DNA from: Vibrio splendidus
Lineage (GTDB): Bacteria; Pseudomonadota; Gammaproteobacteria; Enterobacterales; Vibrionaceae
Length of the DNA stretch: 64,000 bases
Direction: 5' to 3'
NCBI RefSeq assembly: GCF_003345295.1
Contig: NZ_CP031055.1
Span: 1,736,001-1,800,000, forward strand
Part shown: piece by piece, positions 51,453 through 61,297 of the stretch
Layout of the letters: the number at the start of each line of letters is the position of its first letter
Position numbering within the stretch: position 1 is the stretch's first letter
Translations under genes and position numbers: made by a program
The notes under the pieces: model-generated
What the model was told of the DNA's origin: nothing
What the model saw: only the letters and a program-made list of their open reading frames with translations
Database searches by the model: none

Positions 51453-52166
51453 ATGTCGAAAGCACCGCTCTACCTTCAGATAAAACAGTTCATAGACGAC
51501 AATATCACCAGTGGTCACTGGCCAGTGGGTTACCAGATAACCACAGAGCTAGAACTCACTGAACAGTTCAAAGTGAGTCGAATGACAGTGAATAAGGCCA
51601 TTCGAGATCTGGTGTCTGAAGGTAAGCTAATCAGGAAACCAAGGCTGGGTACTTTTGTTTGTGAACCCGACGAAAAAGCACAATCTCCCCTGCTTGATAT
51701 CAACAATATCGCGCAAGAGATCAAAGACCGAGGCCAAACGTATGCTAGCCAAGTTATCAAGCACAAGAGCATCAAGGCTGATGAAAGCACCGCCACACGG
51801 TTAGGTGTGATGATCAATGCCGAAGTATTCTATAGTGAAATCATCCACTTTGCTGACAAAGCACCGATTCAATTGGAAGCGCGTTGGGTGAACTCTCAAG
51901 CTGCTCCCAAATACCTAGAACAAGACTTTTCCACCTCGACACCCAACGAATACCTTTCAAAAAGCTGCCCGTTGAGTGCAATAGAGCACACGGTTGAAGC
52001 CATTATTCCTGACTCTCAAATCAGAGCGTCACTAAAGCTATCTGAATCAGAGCCTTGCCTTCTTTTGAATAGAAGAACATGGAGCAAAGAGCGCCTCATC
52101 AGCTTTGCATTGCTCTACCATCCTGGCTCTAAGTACAAATTAAGCTCCAAGATACTTCTAGATTAA
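51453..52166 (+). CDS. hutC: Histidine utilization repressor
   Basis: 237 residues, GntR/HutC family. N-terminal winged helix (YLQIKQFIDDNITSGHWPVG; FKVSRMTVNKAIRDLVSEG) and C-terminal UTRA ligand domain. HutC represses the hut genes and is released by urocanate. It lies 5' of the hutIGUH operon on the same strand, with a HutC-like site before itself and another before hutI. Confidence 0.93.
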   Translation: MSKAPLYLQIKQFIDDNITSGHWPVGYQITTELELTEQFKVSRMTVNKAIRDLVSEGKLIRKPRLGTFVCEPDEKAQSPLLDINNIAQEIKDRGQTYASQVIKHKSIKADESTATRLGVMINAEVFYSEIIHFADKAPIQLEARWVNSQAAPKYLEQDFSTSTPNEYLSKSCPLSAIEHTVEAIIPDSQIRASLKLSESEPCLLLNRRTWSKERLISFALLYHPGSKYKLSSKILLD

Positions 52167-52235
52167 AGAACATCATCCTGATCGCCGATCACATTTTTGC
52201 AACATCAACTTGATTCGGATCAGCGTTTAGCCTAT

Positions 52236-52255
52236 TTATTTGTATATACATTTAA
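52236..52255. promoter_or_regulatory. HutC operator before hutI
   Basis: Contains the perfect palindrome TGTATATACA (52241-52250), the core of the known HutC consensus, 30 bp before the hutI start. Confidence 0.75.
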
Positions 52256-52279
52256 TGTTTAGCAAAGATCTAGGTGATT

Positions 52280-53530
52280 ATGAATTTGATCCTCAAAAAC
52301 GCACGAGTGGTCTCCATGAGTTCGGGAGCCGATGGTTATCAGCCCTCTTCCCCTCAAAATATCGTTATCGAAAACGGTAAGATCGAGTCCATCTCTTGTT
52401 CAAACCACGAGGCACTTGCTTCTGAATTAGAACAACTGAGCATAGATAGCTCTGCGGATTACATCACCTACGATTGCAAGAACAAGCTAGTAACACCTGG
52501 GTTAATTGATTGCCATACTCATCTCGTATTTGCGGGTAATCGTGCCAACGAGTTTGAGCAACGTTTGAATGGTGTGTCTTACACCGACATCGCCAAGCAA
52601 GGCGGTGGCATTCTAGCGACAGTCACTGCAACACGCGCAGCACAAGAGTCTGAACTGGTTGAAATGGCGTTACCGAGACTCGATGGTCTGCTAAGAAGTG
52701 GCGTGACCAGTATCGAAGTAAAATCTGGTTATGGTTTAACACTTGAAGATGAGCTCAAGATGTTACGTGCAGCCAAAGCGTTAGAGAATCATCGCCGTAT
52801 TAAGATCACCACCACTCTCCTTGCTGCCCATGCTATTCCACCAGAATATAAAGAGAAACCGGACAGCTATATCGATCTGGTTTGCCAAGAGATCATTCCT
52901 AAAGCTGCAGAACAAGGGCTCGCCGACGCGGTTGACGTGTTCTGCGAATCTATCGGCTTCAACCTAGAACAAACCGAACGTGTCTTTGCAGCAGCCAAAG
53001 CACACGGGCTCGCGATTAAAGGCCACACTGAACAACTTTCGAATATGGGTGGCAGTGCGCTTGCAGCAAAATACAGCGCACTCTCTGTTGACCATGTTGA
53101 ATACCTTGATGAAATCGGAGTCAAAGCACTGGCGAAATCAGGCACAGTTGCCACTTTACTTCCCGGTGCTTTCTACTTCTTGAAAGAGACTCAACAACCG
53201 CCAGTAGCCCTACTTCGCGAACACAACATTCCAATGGCGATCGCGACCGACCTAAACCCCGGCACCTCTCCTTTTGCAGACCTAACGCTGATGATGAACA
53301 TGAGCTGCACCTTATTTGGTACGACGCCTGAAGAAGCGCTACGCGGTGTAACTTGTCATGCCGCAGCTGCCATTGGCGAGTCACAAACCAAAGGCAAAAT
53401 TGAAATTGGTTATGCCGCTGATTTGGCTATCTGGAATATCGAGCACCCTGCCGACTTAAGCTATCAAGTTGGTGTTCCTCATCTGTATAAACGCATTGTT
53501 AACGGCGAGGTGTGTCATGACTCAATCTAA
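52280..53530 (+). CDS. hutI: Imidazolonepropionase
   Basis: 416 residues from the ATG at 52280, which has AGGTG 5 bp upstream; a GTG two codons earlier is possible. It opens the imidazolone ring to give N-formimidoyl-glutamate, step three of histidine breakdown. Amidohydrolase motifs are visible: VTPGLIDCHTHLVFAG (metal His pair), AHAIPPE, KGHTEQLS and IATDLNPGTSP with the catalytic Asp. Overlaps hutG by 14 bp. Confidence 0.96.
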   Translation: MNLILKNARVVSMSSGADGYQPSSPQNIVIENGKIESISCSNHEALASELEQLSIDSSADYITYDCKNKLVTPGLIDCHTHLVFAGNRANEFEQRLNGVSYTDIAKQGGGILATVTATRAAQESELVEMALPRLDGLLRSGVTSIEVKSGYGLTLEDELKMLRAAKALENHRRIKITTTLLAAHAIPPEYKEKPDSYIDLVCQEIIPKAAEQGLADAVDVFCESIGFNLEQTERVFAAAKAHGLAIKGHTEQLSNMGGSALAAKYSALSVDHVEYLDEIGVKALAKSGTVATLLPGAFYFLKETQQPPVALLREHNIPMAIATDLNPGTSPFADLTLMMNMSCTLFGTTPEEALRGVTCHAAAAIGESQTKGKIEIGYAADLAIWNIEHPADLSYQVGVPHLYKRIVNGEVCHDSI

Positions 53531-54581
53531 GTCTAACGGCATCCGAGATAATGCAGCAACCACACATAACTTTGTATGGACTGGGCGTAATGATCTTGAA
53601 GATGGCGCACTCGGTACTCGCGTTCATCACATTACCAAACAAGTTCACAGTAGTGAGTTAAGTAACGAGCTTACTGATGGCGCTATCGCCTTAGTTGGCT
53701 TTGCCAGCGATGCTGGAGTTGCAAGAAACAAAGGACGCGTAGGCGCGAAACAAGCACCTAACCTAATTCGCCAAGCGTTGGCTAATATGGCTTGGCACAG
53801 TGACGCGCACATCGCGGATCTTGGTGATATCGAATGTAATGATGGCCAGCTCGAAGTCAGCCAAAAACAGTGTGCTTCAGTAATTACTAATGCTTTATCA
53901 ACCAACAAAGTGATTACCCTTGGCGGTGGTCACGAGGTTGCTTGGGCGTCTTTCCAAGGACTTGCTGAGCATTTACACCAAACGGAACACCGACATAAAA
54001 CTAAACACCTTCATAAAGATCAGTCAGAACGCAAACCTAAGATCGGCATCGTTAACTTTGATGCTCACTTTGATCTTCGTGAATTTGAAAGCAACATCGC
54101 CGACGTTAAACCCAGTTCAGGCACGCCTTTTAACCAGATCAGAGATTACTGCCACAAGCACCAATGGCCGTTCAAATACGCTTGCCTTGGCGTGAGTGCT
54201 GCCAGCAATACCAAAGCGCTGTTTAACAAAGCCGACCAACTGGGCGTTTGGTATGAACACGACCGAAACATGACCCAAGTTAACCAAGTCGCTCAACTGG
54301 TTAAGTTGCAAAAATTCATCGCTGAGTGTGATTACCTCTATCTCACTATCGACCTTGACGTATTCCCAGCGGCGACTGCGCCAGGTGTCAGTGCACCAGC
54401 AGCAAGAGGCGTGAGCTATGAAGCACTCGCGCCTTTTCTAGAACAGATTTTCAAACACAGTGAAAAACTCATTATCGCGGACATTGCAGAATACAACCCA
54501 GACTACGACATCGATGGCCAAACGGCGCGATTGGCGGCACGTTTGTGTTGGGATATAGCCAGTGCAATGGCCAACGACTAA
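53517..54581 (+). CDS. hutG: Formimidoylglutamase
   Basis: 354 residues from the ATG at 53517 (MTQSKSNGIRDN), inside the end of hutI, with GCGAGG upstream; an ATG at 53469 would overlap more and has no support. A ureohydrolase with metal-binding GGGHEVAW, NFDAHFDLRE and TIDLDVFPA. It cleaves N-formimidoyl-glutamate to glutamate and formamide. Before the second motif it carries a His- and Lys-rich stretch (EHRHKTKHLHKDQSERK) that most family members lack in my memory. Confidence 0.94.
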   Translation: MTQSKSNGIRDNAATTHNFVWTGRNDLEDGALGTRVHHITKQVHSSELSNELTDGAIALVGFASDAGVARNKGRVGAKQAPNLIRQALANMAWHSDAHIADLGDIECNDGQLEVSQKQCASVITNALSTNKVITLGGGHEVAWASFQGLAEHLHQTEHRHKTKHLHKDQSERKPKIGIVNFDAHFDLREFESNIADVKPSSGTPFNQIRDYCHKHQWPFKYACLGVSAASNTKALFNKADQLGVWYEHDRNMTQVNQVAQLVKLQKFIAECDYLYLTIDLDVFPAATAPGVSAPAARGVSYEALAPFLEQIFKHSEKLIIADIAEYNPDYDIDGQTARLAARLCWDIASAMAND

Positions 54582-54596
54582 TCCAGCTATACCGAT

Positions 54597-54623
54597 AACT
54601 ACAACTACAACTACAACTACAAC
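54597..54623. repeat. Tandem repeat, 6-bp unit x4.5
   Basis: AACTAC repeated four times plus AAC, in the 72-bp gap between hutG and hutU. Confidence 0.9.
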
Positions 54624-54653
54624 GATATAACGTGAAACAGAAGGAATTCCAAA

Positions 54654-56348
54654 ATGACGGAACACCACAACAGTGACCCTCGTCTCGACACGACTCGCGA
54701 AATTCGCGCACCTCATGGCACCACTTTGCGCGCTAAATCTTGGTTAACAGAAGCACCACTGCGTATGCTGATGAACAACCTAGACCCTGATGTGGCAGAA
54801 CACCCACATGCACTGGTTGTGTATGGCGGTATTGGTCGCGCTGCGCGCGATTGGAAATGTTATGACAAGATTGTCGAAGTATTAGAACGTTTAGAAGACG
54901 ATCAAACGTTACTTGTTCAATCTGGTAAACCTGTAGGTGTGTTCCCAACTCACAAGAATGCACCTCGCGTACTGATTGCGAACTCTAACCTTGTTCCGCA
55001 CTGGGCAAATTGGGAACACTTCAACGAGCTCGATAAAGAAGGCTTGATGATGTACGGCCAAATGACAGCAGGCAGCTGGATCTACATTGGCTCTCAAGGC
55101 ATCGTTCAAGGTACTTATGAAACGTTTGTCGCTATCGCGAAGAAGCACTTCCAAGGCGAAGCAAACGGCAAGTGGGTTCTAACGGGTGGTCTTGGCGGTA
55201 TGGGTGGTGCTCAACCTCTCGCGGCAACAATGGCAGGCTTCTCGATGATCGCTGTTGAATGTGATGAATCACGGATCGACTATCGCTTACGTACTGGTTA
55301 TGTAGACAAAAAAGCCACCAGCATAGATGAAGCCATGGCAATGATTAAAGAATCAGACACGCCAATCTCTGTTGGCCTATTAGGCAACGCTGCTGATGTA
55401 TTCCCAGAGTTAGTTGAACGCAATATCACCCCTGACGTAGTGACAGACCAAACCTCTGCCCACGATCCGCTGAACGGCTACTTGCCTCAAGGTTGGACGA
55501 TGGAGAAAGCAGCACAAGAACGTTTAGTTGATGAAGCGAAAGTAGTGAAAGCCGCTAAACAATCTATGGCTATTCAAGTTCAAGCTATGCTGGATCTTCA
55601 GTACCGTGGTGCTGCGACTGTAGATTACGGTAATAACATTCGCCAAATGGCATTGGAAGAAGGTGTGGAGAATGCATTTGATTTCCCAGGTTTCGTTCCC
55701 GCATATATACGACCTTTATTTTGTGAAGGCGTCGGTCCGTTCCGTTGGGCTGCCCTTTCTGGCGACCCAGAAGACATCTACAAAACAGACCAAAAAGTAA
55801 AAGAACTGATTCCAGACAACCCACATTTGCACAACTGGTTAGATATGGCGCGTGAACGCATTCAGTTCCAAGGCTTACCAGCGCGTATCTGTTGGGTTGG
55901 CTTGAAAGATCGTGAACGTTTAGGCCAAGCATTCAATGAAATGGTTAAAAATGGCGAACTAAAAGCACCAGTTGTTATCGGTCGTGACCACCTAGATTCA
56001 GGTTCAGTGGCAAGCCCAAACCGTGAAACAGAAGGCATGATGGATGGCTCAGATGCCGTTTCAGATTGGCCTCTATTGAACGCTCTGCTGAATACTGCAG
56101 GCGGCGCAACATGGGTTTCTCTGCACCATGGTGGCGGCGTTGGCATGGGCTTCTCACAACACTCAGGTATGGTGATTTGTTGTGACGGCAGTGAAGATGC
56201 ATCACAGCGTATTGCTCGTGTACTTCACAATGATCCGGCAACTGGCGTTATGCGTCATGCTGATGCGGGTTACGATATTGCCAAGCAGTGTGCTAAAGAG
56301 CAGAAGCTTGATTTACCTATGCTAAACGAAGAACTTCGTCGCCTTTAA
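54654..56348 (+). CDS. hutU: Urocanate hydratase
   Basis: 564 residues, usual length. NAD+-dependent conversion of urocanate to imidazolone propionate, step two of the pathway. YGGIGRAARDW, QSGKPVGVF, TGGLGGMGGAQPLA and QTSAHDPLNGYLP are typical urocanase sequences; the GLGGMGGAQ glycine stretch binds NAD+. AAGGAAT-type ribosome-binding site 7 bp before the ATG. Confidence 0.97.
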   Translation: MTEHHNSDPRLDTTREIRAPHGTTLRAKSWLTEAPLRMLMNNLDPDVAEHPHALVVYGGIGRAARDWKCYDKIVEVLERLEDDQTLLVQSGKPVGVFPTHKNAPRVLIANSNLVPHWANWEHFNELDKEGLMMYGQMTAGSWIYIGSQGIVQGTYETFVAIAKKHFQGEANGKWVLTGGLGGMGGAQPLAATMAGFSMIAVECDESRIDYRLRTGYVDKKATSIDEAMAMIKESDTPISVGLLGNAADVFPELVERNITPDVVTDQTSAHDPLNGYLPQGWTMEKAAQERLVDEAKVVKAAKQSMAIQVQAMLDLQYRGAATVDYGNNIRQMALEEGVENAFDFPGFVPAYIRPLFCEGVGPFRWAALSGDPEDIYKTDQKVKELIPDNPHLHNWLDMARERIQFQGLPARICWVGLKDRERLGQAFNEMVKNGELKAPVVIGRDHLDSGSVASPNRETEGMMDGSDAVSDWPLLNALLNTAGGATWVSLHHGGGVGMGFSQHSGMVICCDGSEDASQRIARVLHNDPATGVMRHADAGYDIAKQCAKEQKLDLPMLNEELRRL

Positions 56349-56362
56349 TGTCTGGAGAGAAC

Positions 56363-57895
56363 ATGTTGAATTTATTACTTAAACCAGGACTTCTAGGCCT
56401 GTCTGAGCTCCGTAAAATTAGTCGTAGCCCTGTTAACTTATCACTCGACCCAGCAGCGATTCCTGATATTGAAGCGAGCATGCACGTAGTCGAACAAGTG
56501 ATTGCTGAAGATCGCACTGTTTATGGTATCAATACAGGTTTTGGCTTATTAGCGAATACCAAGATTGCGCCTGAAGATTTAGAAGTACTACAGAAAAGTA
56601 TCGTGCTTTCTCACGCGGCGGGCATCGGCAAGTTCATGTCTGATGAAACTGTGCGTTTGATGATGGTGTTAAAGATTAACAGCTTGTCTCGTGGTTACTC
56701 GGGTATTCGCCTGAAAGTGATTAACGCTCTTATCGATCTAGTGAACGCGCAGGTTTACCCATGTGTTCCTCAAAAAGGCTCGGTTGGTGCGTCAGGAGAT
56801 CTCGCTCCCCTAGCCCACATGAGTACAGTACTGCTAGGTGAAGGCCAAGCACGCCACAACGGTAAAATCATCACAGGCATAGAAGCTATGCAGATCGCAG
56901 GCTTAGAGCCTATTACGCTAGCTCCTAAAGAAGGTTTAGCGCTGTTGAACGGCACTCAGGCATCAACCGCCTTCGCATTAGAAGGTCTGTTCGCAGCCGA
57001 AGACTTGTTCGCATCTGCAACTGTATGTGGTGCAATGTCTGTTGAAGCCGCGCTGGGTAGCCGTCGTCCGTTTGATCCGCGTATTCATCGCGTTCGTGGT
57101 CACCGTGGCCAAATGGATGCAGCCCTTGCTTACCGCCATATACTTGATCAAAAGAGTGAGATTGGTGAATCACACACTTGTTGTGAAAAGGTTCAAGACC
57201 CTTATTCACTGCGTTGCCAGCCTCAAGTGATGGGGGCGTGTTTACAGCAGATTCGTAATTCAGCAGAAACCTTAAACATTGAAGCAAATGCCGTATCCGA
57301 CAACCCGCTTGTTTTCGCTGACGATGGCGACATCATTTCGGGCGGTAACTTCCACGCAGAACCTGTCGCAATGGCAGCCGATAACCTTGCACTAGCGATA
57401 GCTGAAATCGGTAGCTTGTCAGAGCGAAGAATGGCTCTACTAATTGATAGCGCGCTAAGCAAACTACCGCCTTTCTTAGTCGACAACGGCGGCGTGAACT
57501 CTGGCTTTATGATTGCTCAAGTAACATCAGCAGCATTAGCAAGTGAGAACAAAACCTTAGCTCATCCGGCGTCAATAGACAGCCTACCTACTTCTGCAAA
57601 CCAAGAAGACCACGTATCAATGGCCACTTTTGCCGCTCGTAGGCTTAGATACATGGCTGAAAACACCCGTGGGATATTGGCAGTAGAATATTTAGCAGCA
57701 GCACAAGGACTCGACTTCCGAGCGCCTGATCTATCTTCCCCTCGTGTGGAAGAAGCGAAACAAATTCTGCGTGAAAAAGTGAGCTTCTACGACAAAGACA
57801 GATATTTTGCTCCAGATATTGAGCAAGCTAACCTGTTACTCAAATTATCTGTTCATAACCACCTAATGCCAGAAGGCACTTTGTGTAGCTTTTAA
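56363..57895 (+). CDS. hutH: Histidine ammonia-lyase
   Basis: 510 residues from the ATG at 56363 (MLNLLLKPG), preceded by GGAGAG; an ATG at 56348 overlapping the hutU stop is the alternative. It removes ammonia from histidine to give urocanate, step one. The self-made MIO cofactor comes from ASG at residues 143-145 (GSVGASGDLAPLAH), in the position known from Pseudomonas HutH. Last gene of the operon; terminator follows. Confidence 0.97.
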   Translation: MLNLLLKPGLLGLSELRKISRSPVNLSLDPAAIPDIEASMHVVEQVIAEDRTVYGINTGFGLLANTKIAPEDLEVLQKSIVLSHAAGIGKFMSDETVRLMMVLKINSLSRGYSGIRLKVINALIDLVNAQVYPCVPQKGSVGASGDLAPLAHMSTVLLGEGQARHNGKIITGIEAMQIAGLEPITLAPKEGLALLNGTQASTAFALEGLFAAEDLFASATVCGAMSVEAALGSRRPFDPRIHRVRGHRGQMDAALAYRHILDQKSEIGESHTCCEKVQDPYSLRCQPQVMGACLQQIRNSAETLNIEANAVSDNPLVFADDGDIISGGNFHAEPVAMAADNLALAIAEIGSLSERRMALLIDSALSKLPPFLVDNGGVNSGFMIAQVTSAALASENKTLAHPASIDSLPTSANQEDHVSMATFAARRLRYMAENTRGILAVEYLAAAQGLDFRAPDLSSPRVEEAKQILREKVSFYDKDRYFAPDIEQANLLLKLSVHNHLMPEGTLCSF

Positions 57896-57939
57896 AGCAA
57901 AAACATTCTGAACAACACCCATTAGAGTGTCATATAAGC

Positions 57940-57962
57940 AAGGGCTATCGATTAGCCCTTGT
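57940..57962 (+). terminator. Rho-independent terminator of the hut operon
   Basis: Perfect 9-bp stem CAAGGGCTA / TAGCCCTTG with a 5-nt loop, 45 bp after hutH; the T tract is short. Confidence 0.8.
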
Positions 57963-58121
57963 TGCATTGAGCCAAAGGCCATATCTCCCTTAAAATCGTC
58001 ACATACCATCCAACGTATTAATCTAATTGACTGATATATAAGCAAAGTTAACTGGATAGACCATTAGAACGAAGTTAGTTAGCTATAATCCACCCCAGAT
58101 TTGATGACTAATAGCGATACT

Positions 58122-58847
58122 ATGTTTCTGACACCTTACTTTTCTACTGAAGACAATCAATTTCAATTCACTCGTGAACAGGCTAGCCACTTTGCTAAAA
58201 AAGTAGCCGCTGACTTCAACCCAATTCACGATGAAGACAACAAGCGCTTCTGCGTGCCTGGCGATCTTTTGTTTGCAGTACTTCTGCAAAAAGAAGGCAT
58301 CAGCCAAAAAATGCGTTTTGATTTTTCAGGTATGGTGGGTAATGGTATTGCGCTTAGCGTTGACAACAAGTGTGAGAAAGAAAGCTCACTGGTTGACGAG
58401 AAAGGCAAAGAGTACCTACACATGTCTTGTGAAGGTGAAAAGAGCCACGATCAAGCATTCATCGAACACGTAGTAACAAACTACGTTAAGTTCTCTGGTA
58501 TGAACTTCCCACACATCATGGTTCCTCTTATGGAAGAGCAACAAATGATGATCAACTGCCAACGTCCTCTAGTGATTTACGAGAGCATGGAAGTTGAATT
58601 TACTCGCCTAGACCTGTCTCACCCAGAAGTTGAATTCTCTGGTGCGACTTTTGATGTTGAAGGCAAGCGCGGCATCGTGACCCTGAACTTCGATTTCAAA
58701 GAAGACGGCGAAGTAGTCGGTAAAGGCGTGAAACGCATGGTAGCAAGTGGCCTTAAGCCATACGACCAAGCTTCTGTAGACGACCTAGTAAACCGCTTCA
58801 ACGAGCGTAAAGAGATGTTTCTAGCTCAGTTCGCAGCTGCCGCTTAA
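58122..58847 (+). CDS. DUF3581 family protein
   Basis: 241 residues from MFLTPYFSTEDNQF, my preferred start because the conserved part begins there; an ATG at 58104 adds six residues, and neither has a clear ribosome-binding site. HFAKKVAADFNPIHDEDNKR recalls hot-dog fold dehydratases of the MaoC type. Cytoplasmic; function unknown. Monocistronic with its own terminator. Confidence 0.8.
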   Translation: MFLTPYFSTEDNQFQFTREQASHFAKKVAADFNPIHDEDNKRFCVPGDLLFAVLLQKEGISQKMRFDFSGMVGNGIALSVDNKCEKESSLVDEKGKEYLHMSCEGEKSHDQAFIEHVVTNYVKFSGMNFPHIMVPLMEEQQMMINCQRPLVIYESMEVEFTRLDLSHPEVEFSGATFDVEGKRGIVTLNFDFKEDGEVVGKGVKRMVASGLKPYDQASVDDLVNRFNERKEMFLAQFAAAA

Positions 58848-58901
58848 TCAGCATCCTTATTTACACATCTCGATGTAAATAAGCTCTAGAATAAGATCAA
58901 T

Positions 58902-58936
58902 AAAGCCCAGCTTGACATCCTCAAGCTGGGCTTTTC
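58902..58936 (+). terminator. Rho-independent terminator of the DUF3581 gene
   Basis: Perfect stem AAAGCCCAGCTTGA / TCAAGCTGGGCTTT with a 5-nt loop and T tract. Confidence 0.9.
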
Positions 58937-58992
58937 TTTTTAGTACGTAACTATCGATTTAGGATATAGCTATCGAGCTATACTTTCACTGG

Positions 58993-60624
58993 TTATCTTT
59001 TAAGCTTTGGTGATGAAAATGATTTGCGTACAATCAAACCACCGAAAAGGACGAGTAACCAATGCCAAGCCAGTGAACCGCCGCTGCCACCAGAGCTTTT
59101 TGCGTTCTGCGTGCCCTCAGACTTAGATATCTTTATCTCATCGGTATACGCAAAGTTAGTGATCGTAACTCTGTCGCTCCCTGAAGAACCAGACGAATCT
59201 TTCACATATGTAATCATAAAGCTGTTGTCCGCATCTCTAACTAACGGTAAGTTCACCGAACCAGAAAACTCACCAGAGACACTATCAAATTTTTGACCAT
59301 TACTATAAACCTCAACAAAGTCATAATCAGCTTCAGACGATGCAGTTAGGTCAAACGAAACCGTACCAGCAGGAATCCCCTCAACAATAAGCGCTGCAGA
59401 TGTACCGTGGCTAATAGACGGTGAGGACAACGAATCACCTTCTGTAATCCAAGCTTGTGTGTTGTAAATGCCACTGTTAGGTACGCTGACATAAGAGTTT
59501 ACAGTATTCGTTACAGATCTCGCCCCTATAACAGAAACCGTTGAAGTAACCGTGCCTACCAACAAGTCAGTGTCAACATTAATACCAAATTCATGTTCAC
59601 CGATTGAGTTTAGGTTATAACTAACCACTACTTCACAGCTTTGCCCTGCAGTTAAAGTGCTACATCCATTGTCTGTTATAACAGTATCATTACCTGAAAT
59701 TGGATAAACACGGTTTACTTGAATGTTTTGATCAGATTTATTTGTGAATTCAAAGGTATGTGAAATAGGTGCCAATAATCTTGCACCTAGCATCTCCACT
59801 TGACGGTAACTAAACCCTGCTTTCTGCTCATCAATCCAATCATCAAAGTGGCTAATATTGGTATAGACACCGTAAGCGTTAGCCTCTGCACATCCTTTAC
59901 CCCAGCTCACAATACCCAGTTGTTCATACGTTCCATTAGTCGAGACAACAATTGGACCGCCACTGTCACCCTGACACGAGTCATAACCACCATCACTGTA
60001 ACCCGCACAGAACGCGTCACTACCAATAGAAGAGTAGCCACTGTAAGGAACAGTGTTGCATTGGTACTGATTAACTAGGGGAACATTAACTTGATACAAT
60101 TCACTCTTCGATGAATATCCATCTGACGCGTCCTGATCACCCCAGCCCATGACCGTTAGCATTTGGCCGTCATTCAGGTTACCGCGAACATAACCATCAA
60201 CGAGATTAACCACAGACTCAGCTGGCTTTTCTGCTAGCTCAATAATGGCGATATCATTGCCTGTTGCTGCAGAGTTGTAATATTCATGTACATAAATATT
60301 ATCAACAGCATATCTATGTTGTGCAGCTTGAGAGGCAGAAAGGTTTGATACGCCAATCACCACATCTAGATCTTCACGACCATTACCTTCCACACAGTGA
60401 GCGGCAGTTAATACATATCGCTCACCAATGAAGCTCGCACCACAAAACTGACCGTCATAAGCGTTCACGTTCCTTGAAACTAGCGCTGCCATAAATGGCC
60501 AATTACCTTGTGTTGCTTCTTCACCGTTTATAATTCGAGCTGAAACATCTGCCAACACCGACGTTGAAGACAGACTCACTACACAGACACCTAGCGACAA
60601 CCATTTCGCCTGAACAATTTTCAT
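58993..60624 (-). CDS. Secreted trypsin-like serine protease with GlyGly-CTERM anchor (Ves-like)
   Basis: 543 residues. Signal peptide (LGVCVVSLSSTSVLA, cleavage ~residue 25), then IINGEEATQGNWPF, the activation site of a trypsin-fold zymogen. Catalytic triad H76 (LTAAHC), D124 (GNDIAI), S221 (CQGDSGGP); D215 six residues before the Ser predicts cleavage after Lys/Arg. Residues ~270-500 are Ig-like domains. The C-terminus GGSGGSLAWHWLLVLFGG plus basic end is the GlyGly-CTERM signal, processed by rhombosortase for type II-secreted proteins. Resembles the Vibrio VesA/B/C proteases. A CRP-like site lies 80 bp upstream. Confidence 0.9.
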   Translation of the reverse strand: MKIVQAKWLSLGVCVVSLSSTSVLADVSARIINGEEATQGNWPFMAALVSRNVNAYDGQFCGASFIGERYVLTAAHCVEGNGREDLDVVIGVSNLSASQAAQHRYAVDNIYVHEYYNSAATGNDIAIIELAEKPAESVVNLVDGYVRGNLNDGQMLTVMGWGDQDASDGYSSKSELYQVNVPLVNQYQCNTVPYSGYSSIGSDAFCAGYSDGGYDSCQGDSGGPIVVSTNGTYEQLGIVSWGKGCAEANAYGVYTNISHFDDWIDEQKAGFSYRQVEMLGARLLAPISHTFEFTNKSDQNIQVNRVYPISGNDTVITDNGCSTLTAGQSCEVVVSYNLNSIGEHEFGINVDTDLLVGTVTSTVSVIGARSVTNTVNSYVSVPNSGIYNTQAWITEGDSLSSPSISHGTSAALIVEGIPAGTVSFDLTASSEADYDFVEVYSNGQKFDSVSGEFSGSVNLPLVRDADNSFMITYVKDSSGSSGSDRVTITNFAYTDEIKISKSEGTQNAKSSGGSGGSLAWHWLLVLFGGLIVRKSFSSPKLKR

Positions 60625-60704
60625 TACCTAGCCTTTATTCATTTTAATAATGAAGCGCAGACTATTTTATAAAAAATGAATATGAAACCAAAACCACATT
60701 AATT

Positions 60705-60720
60705 TGTGATATAGATCAAC
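60705..60720 (-). promoter_or_regulatory. CRP-like site upstream of the protease
   Basis: TGTGATATAGATCAAC matches the CRP consensus TGTGA-N6-TCACA in nine of ten positions if AAC is read against ACA with one shift-free mismatch at the end; the left half is perfect. About 80 bp before the protease ATG. Confidence 0.4.
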
Positions 60721-60769
60721 CAAACGATAATAATTCTTATCTAATTACTTAATTGTATTTGAATCCACA

Positions 60770-61231
60770 TCAGATCCAGCGTCTAACCTTTTGTTTGTAA
60801 TCAACATATTCCGCACCGAACAATTGCTCTAGAGCGCGTTCTTCTGGCTTGATTTGGAACTGATTCATGTAGATTACGAATACAAAACTGAGTAAGACAC
60901 TGAACAGGTTTTGGAAGAAGTAGCCAAAGCAAAATAGCAGGATAAACAACCCTAGATACATTGGATTTCGCGTATAGCCAAAGATTCCACTGTCCACCAC
61001 TGCAGAAGCGGTTTCGACTTTGATCGGGTTAACGGTGGTTTTCTGTTTGCGAAACTCCCATATGCCTGAAATTCCAATCACACCACTCAATATAATCCCG
61101 ACGCCTAGCACAACCATTCCATAAGGTAATGCCAGTGTCCCTTGGCTCAACTGCTGAGCGCAGAAGTATGATGCTGCGAACGCAATAATGAATAGTGCAA
61201 CGGGTGGTACTTTTAATTCTAGAAATTTCAT
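60770..61231 (-). CDS. Isoprenylcysteine carboxyl methyltransferase (ICMT)-family membrane protein
   Basis: 153 residues from the ATG at 61231 (MKFLELKVPP), which has AAGGAA 5 bp upstream; an ATG at 61249 lacks a site. Four hydrophobic segments, and the family motif GIFGYTRNPMYLGLFI with later KPEERALEQLFGAEY, the SAM-binding C-terminal region of ICMT/PEMT-type membrane methyltransferases. In bacteria, which do not prenylate proteins in this way, the substrate is unknown. Inner membrane. Confidence 0.85.
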   Translation of the reverse strand: MKFLELKVPPVALFIIAFAASYFCAQQLSQGTLALPYGMVVLGVGIILSGVIGISGIWEFRKQKTTVNPIKVETASAVVDSGIFGYTRNPMYLGLFILLFCFGYFFQNLFSVLLSFVFVIYMNQFQIKPEERALEQLFGAEYVDYKQKVRRWI

Positions 61232-61270
61232 ACTTTTCCTTATTAACATTCCTTTGTTAGTTTAGAAAAA

Positions 61271-61290
61271 AGCCCAGCAATTGCTGGGCT
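61271..61290 (-). terminator. Rho-independent terminator of the YdiJ-like gene
   Basis: Perfect palindrome AGCCCAGCAATTGCTGGGCT, with the T tract for minus-strand RNA given by the A6 run at 61266-61271. Confidence 0.88.
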
Positions 61291-61297
61291 AAATGTA

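Noticed and set aside
53469..53516. Earlier hutG start giving 16 extra residues
   Set aside because: The extra sequence is hutI coding read in another frame and has no ribosome-binding site; the ATG at 53517 fits the family N-terminus.
54438..54716. Minus-strand ORF rich in Val across the hutG-hutU gap
   Set aside because: It arises from reading the AACTAC array on the opposite strand (VVVVVV) and lies antisense to hutG.
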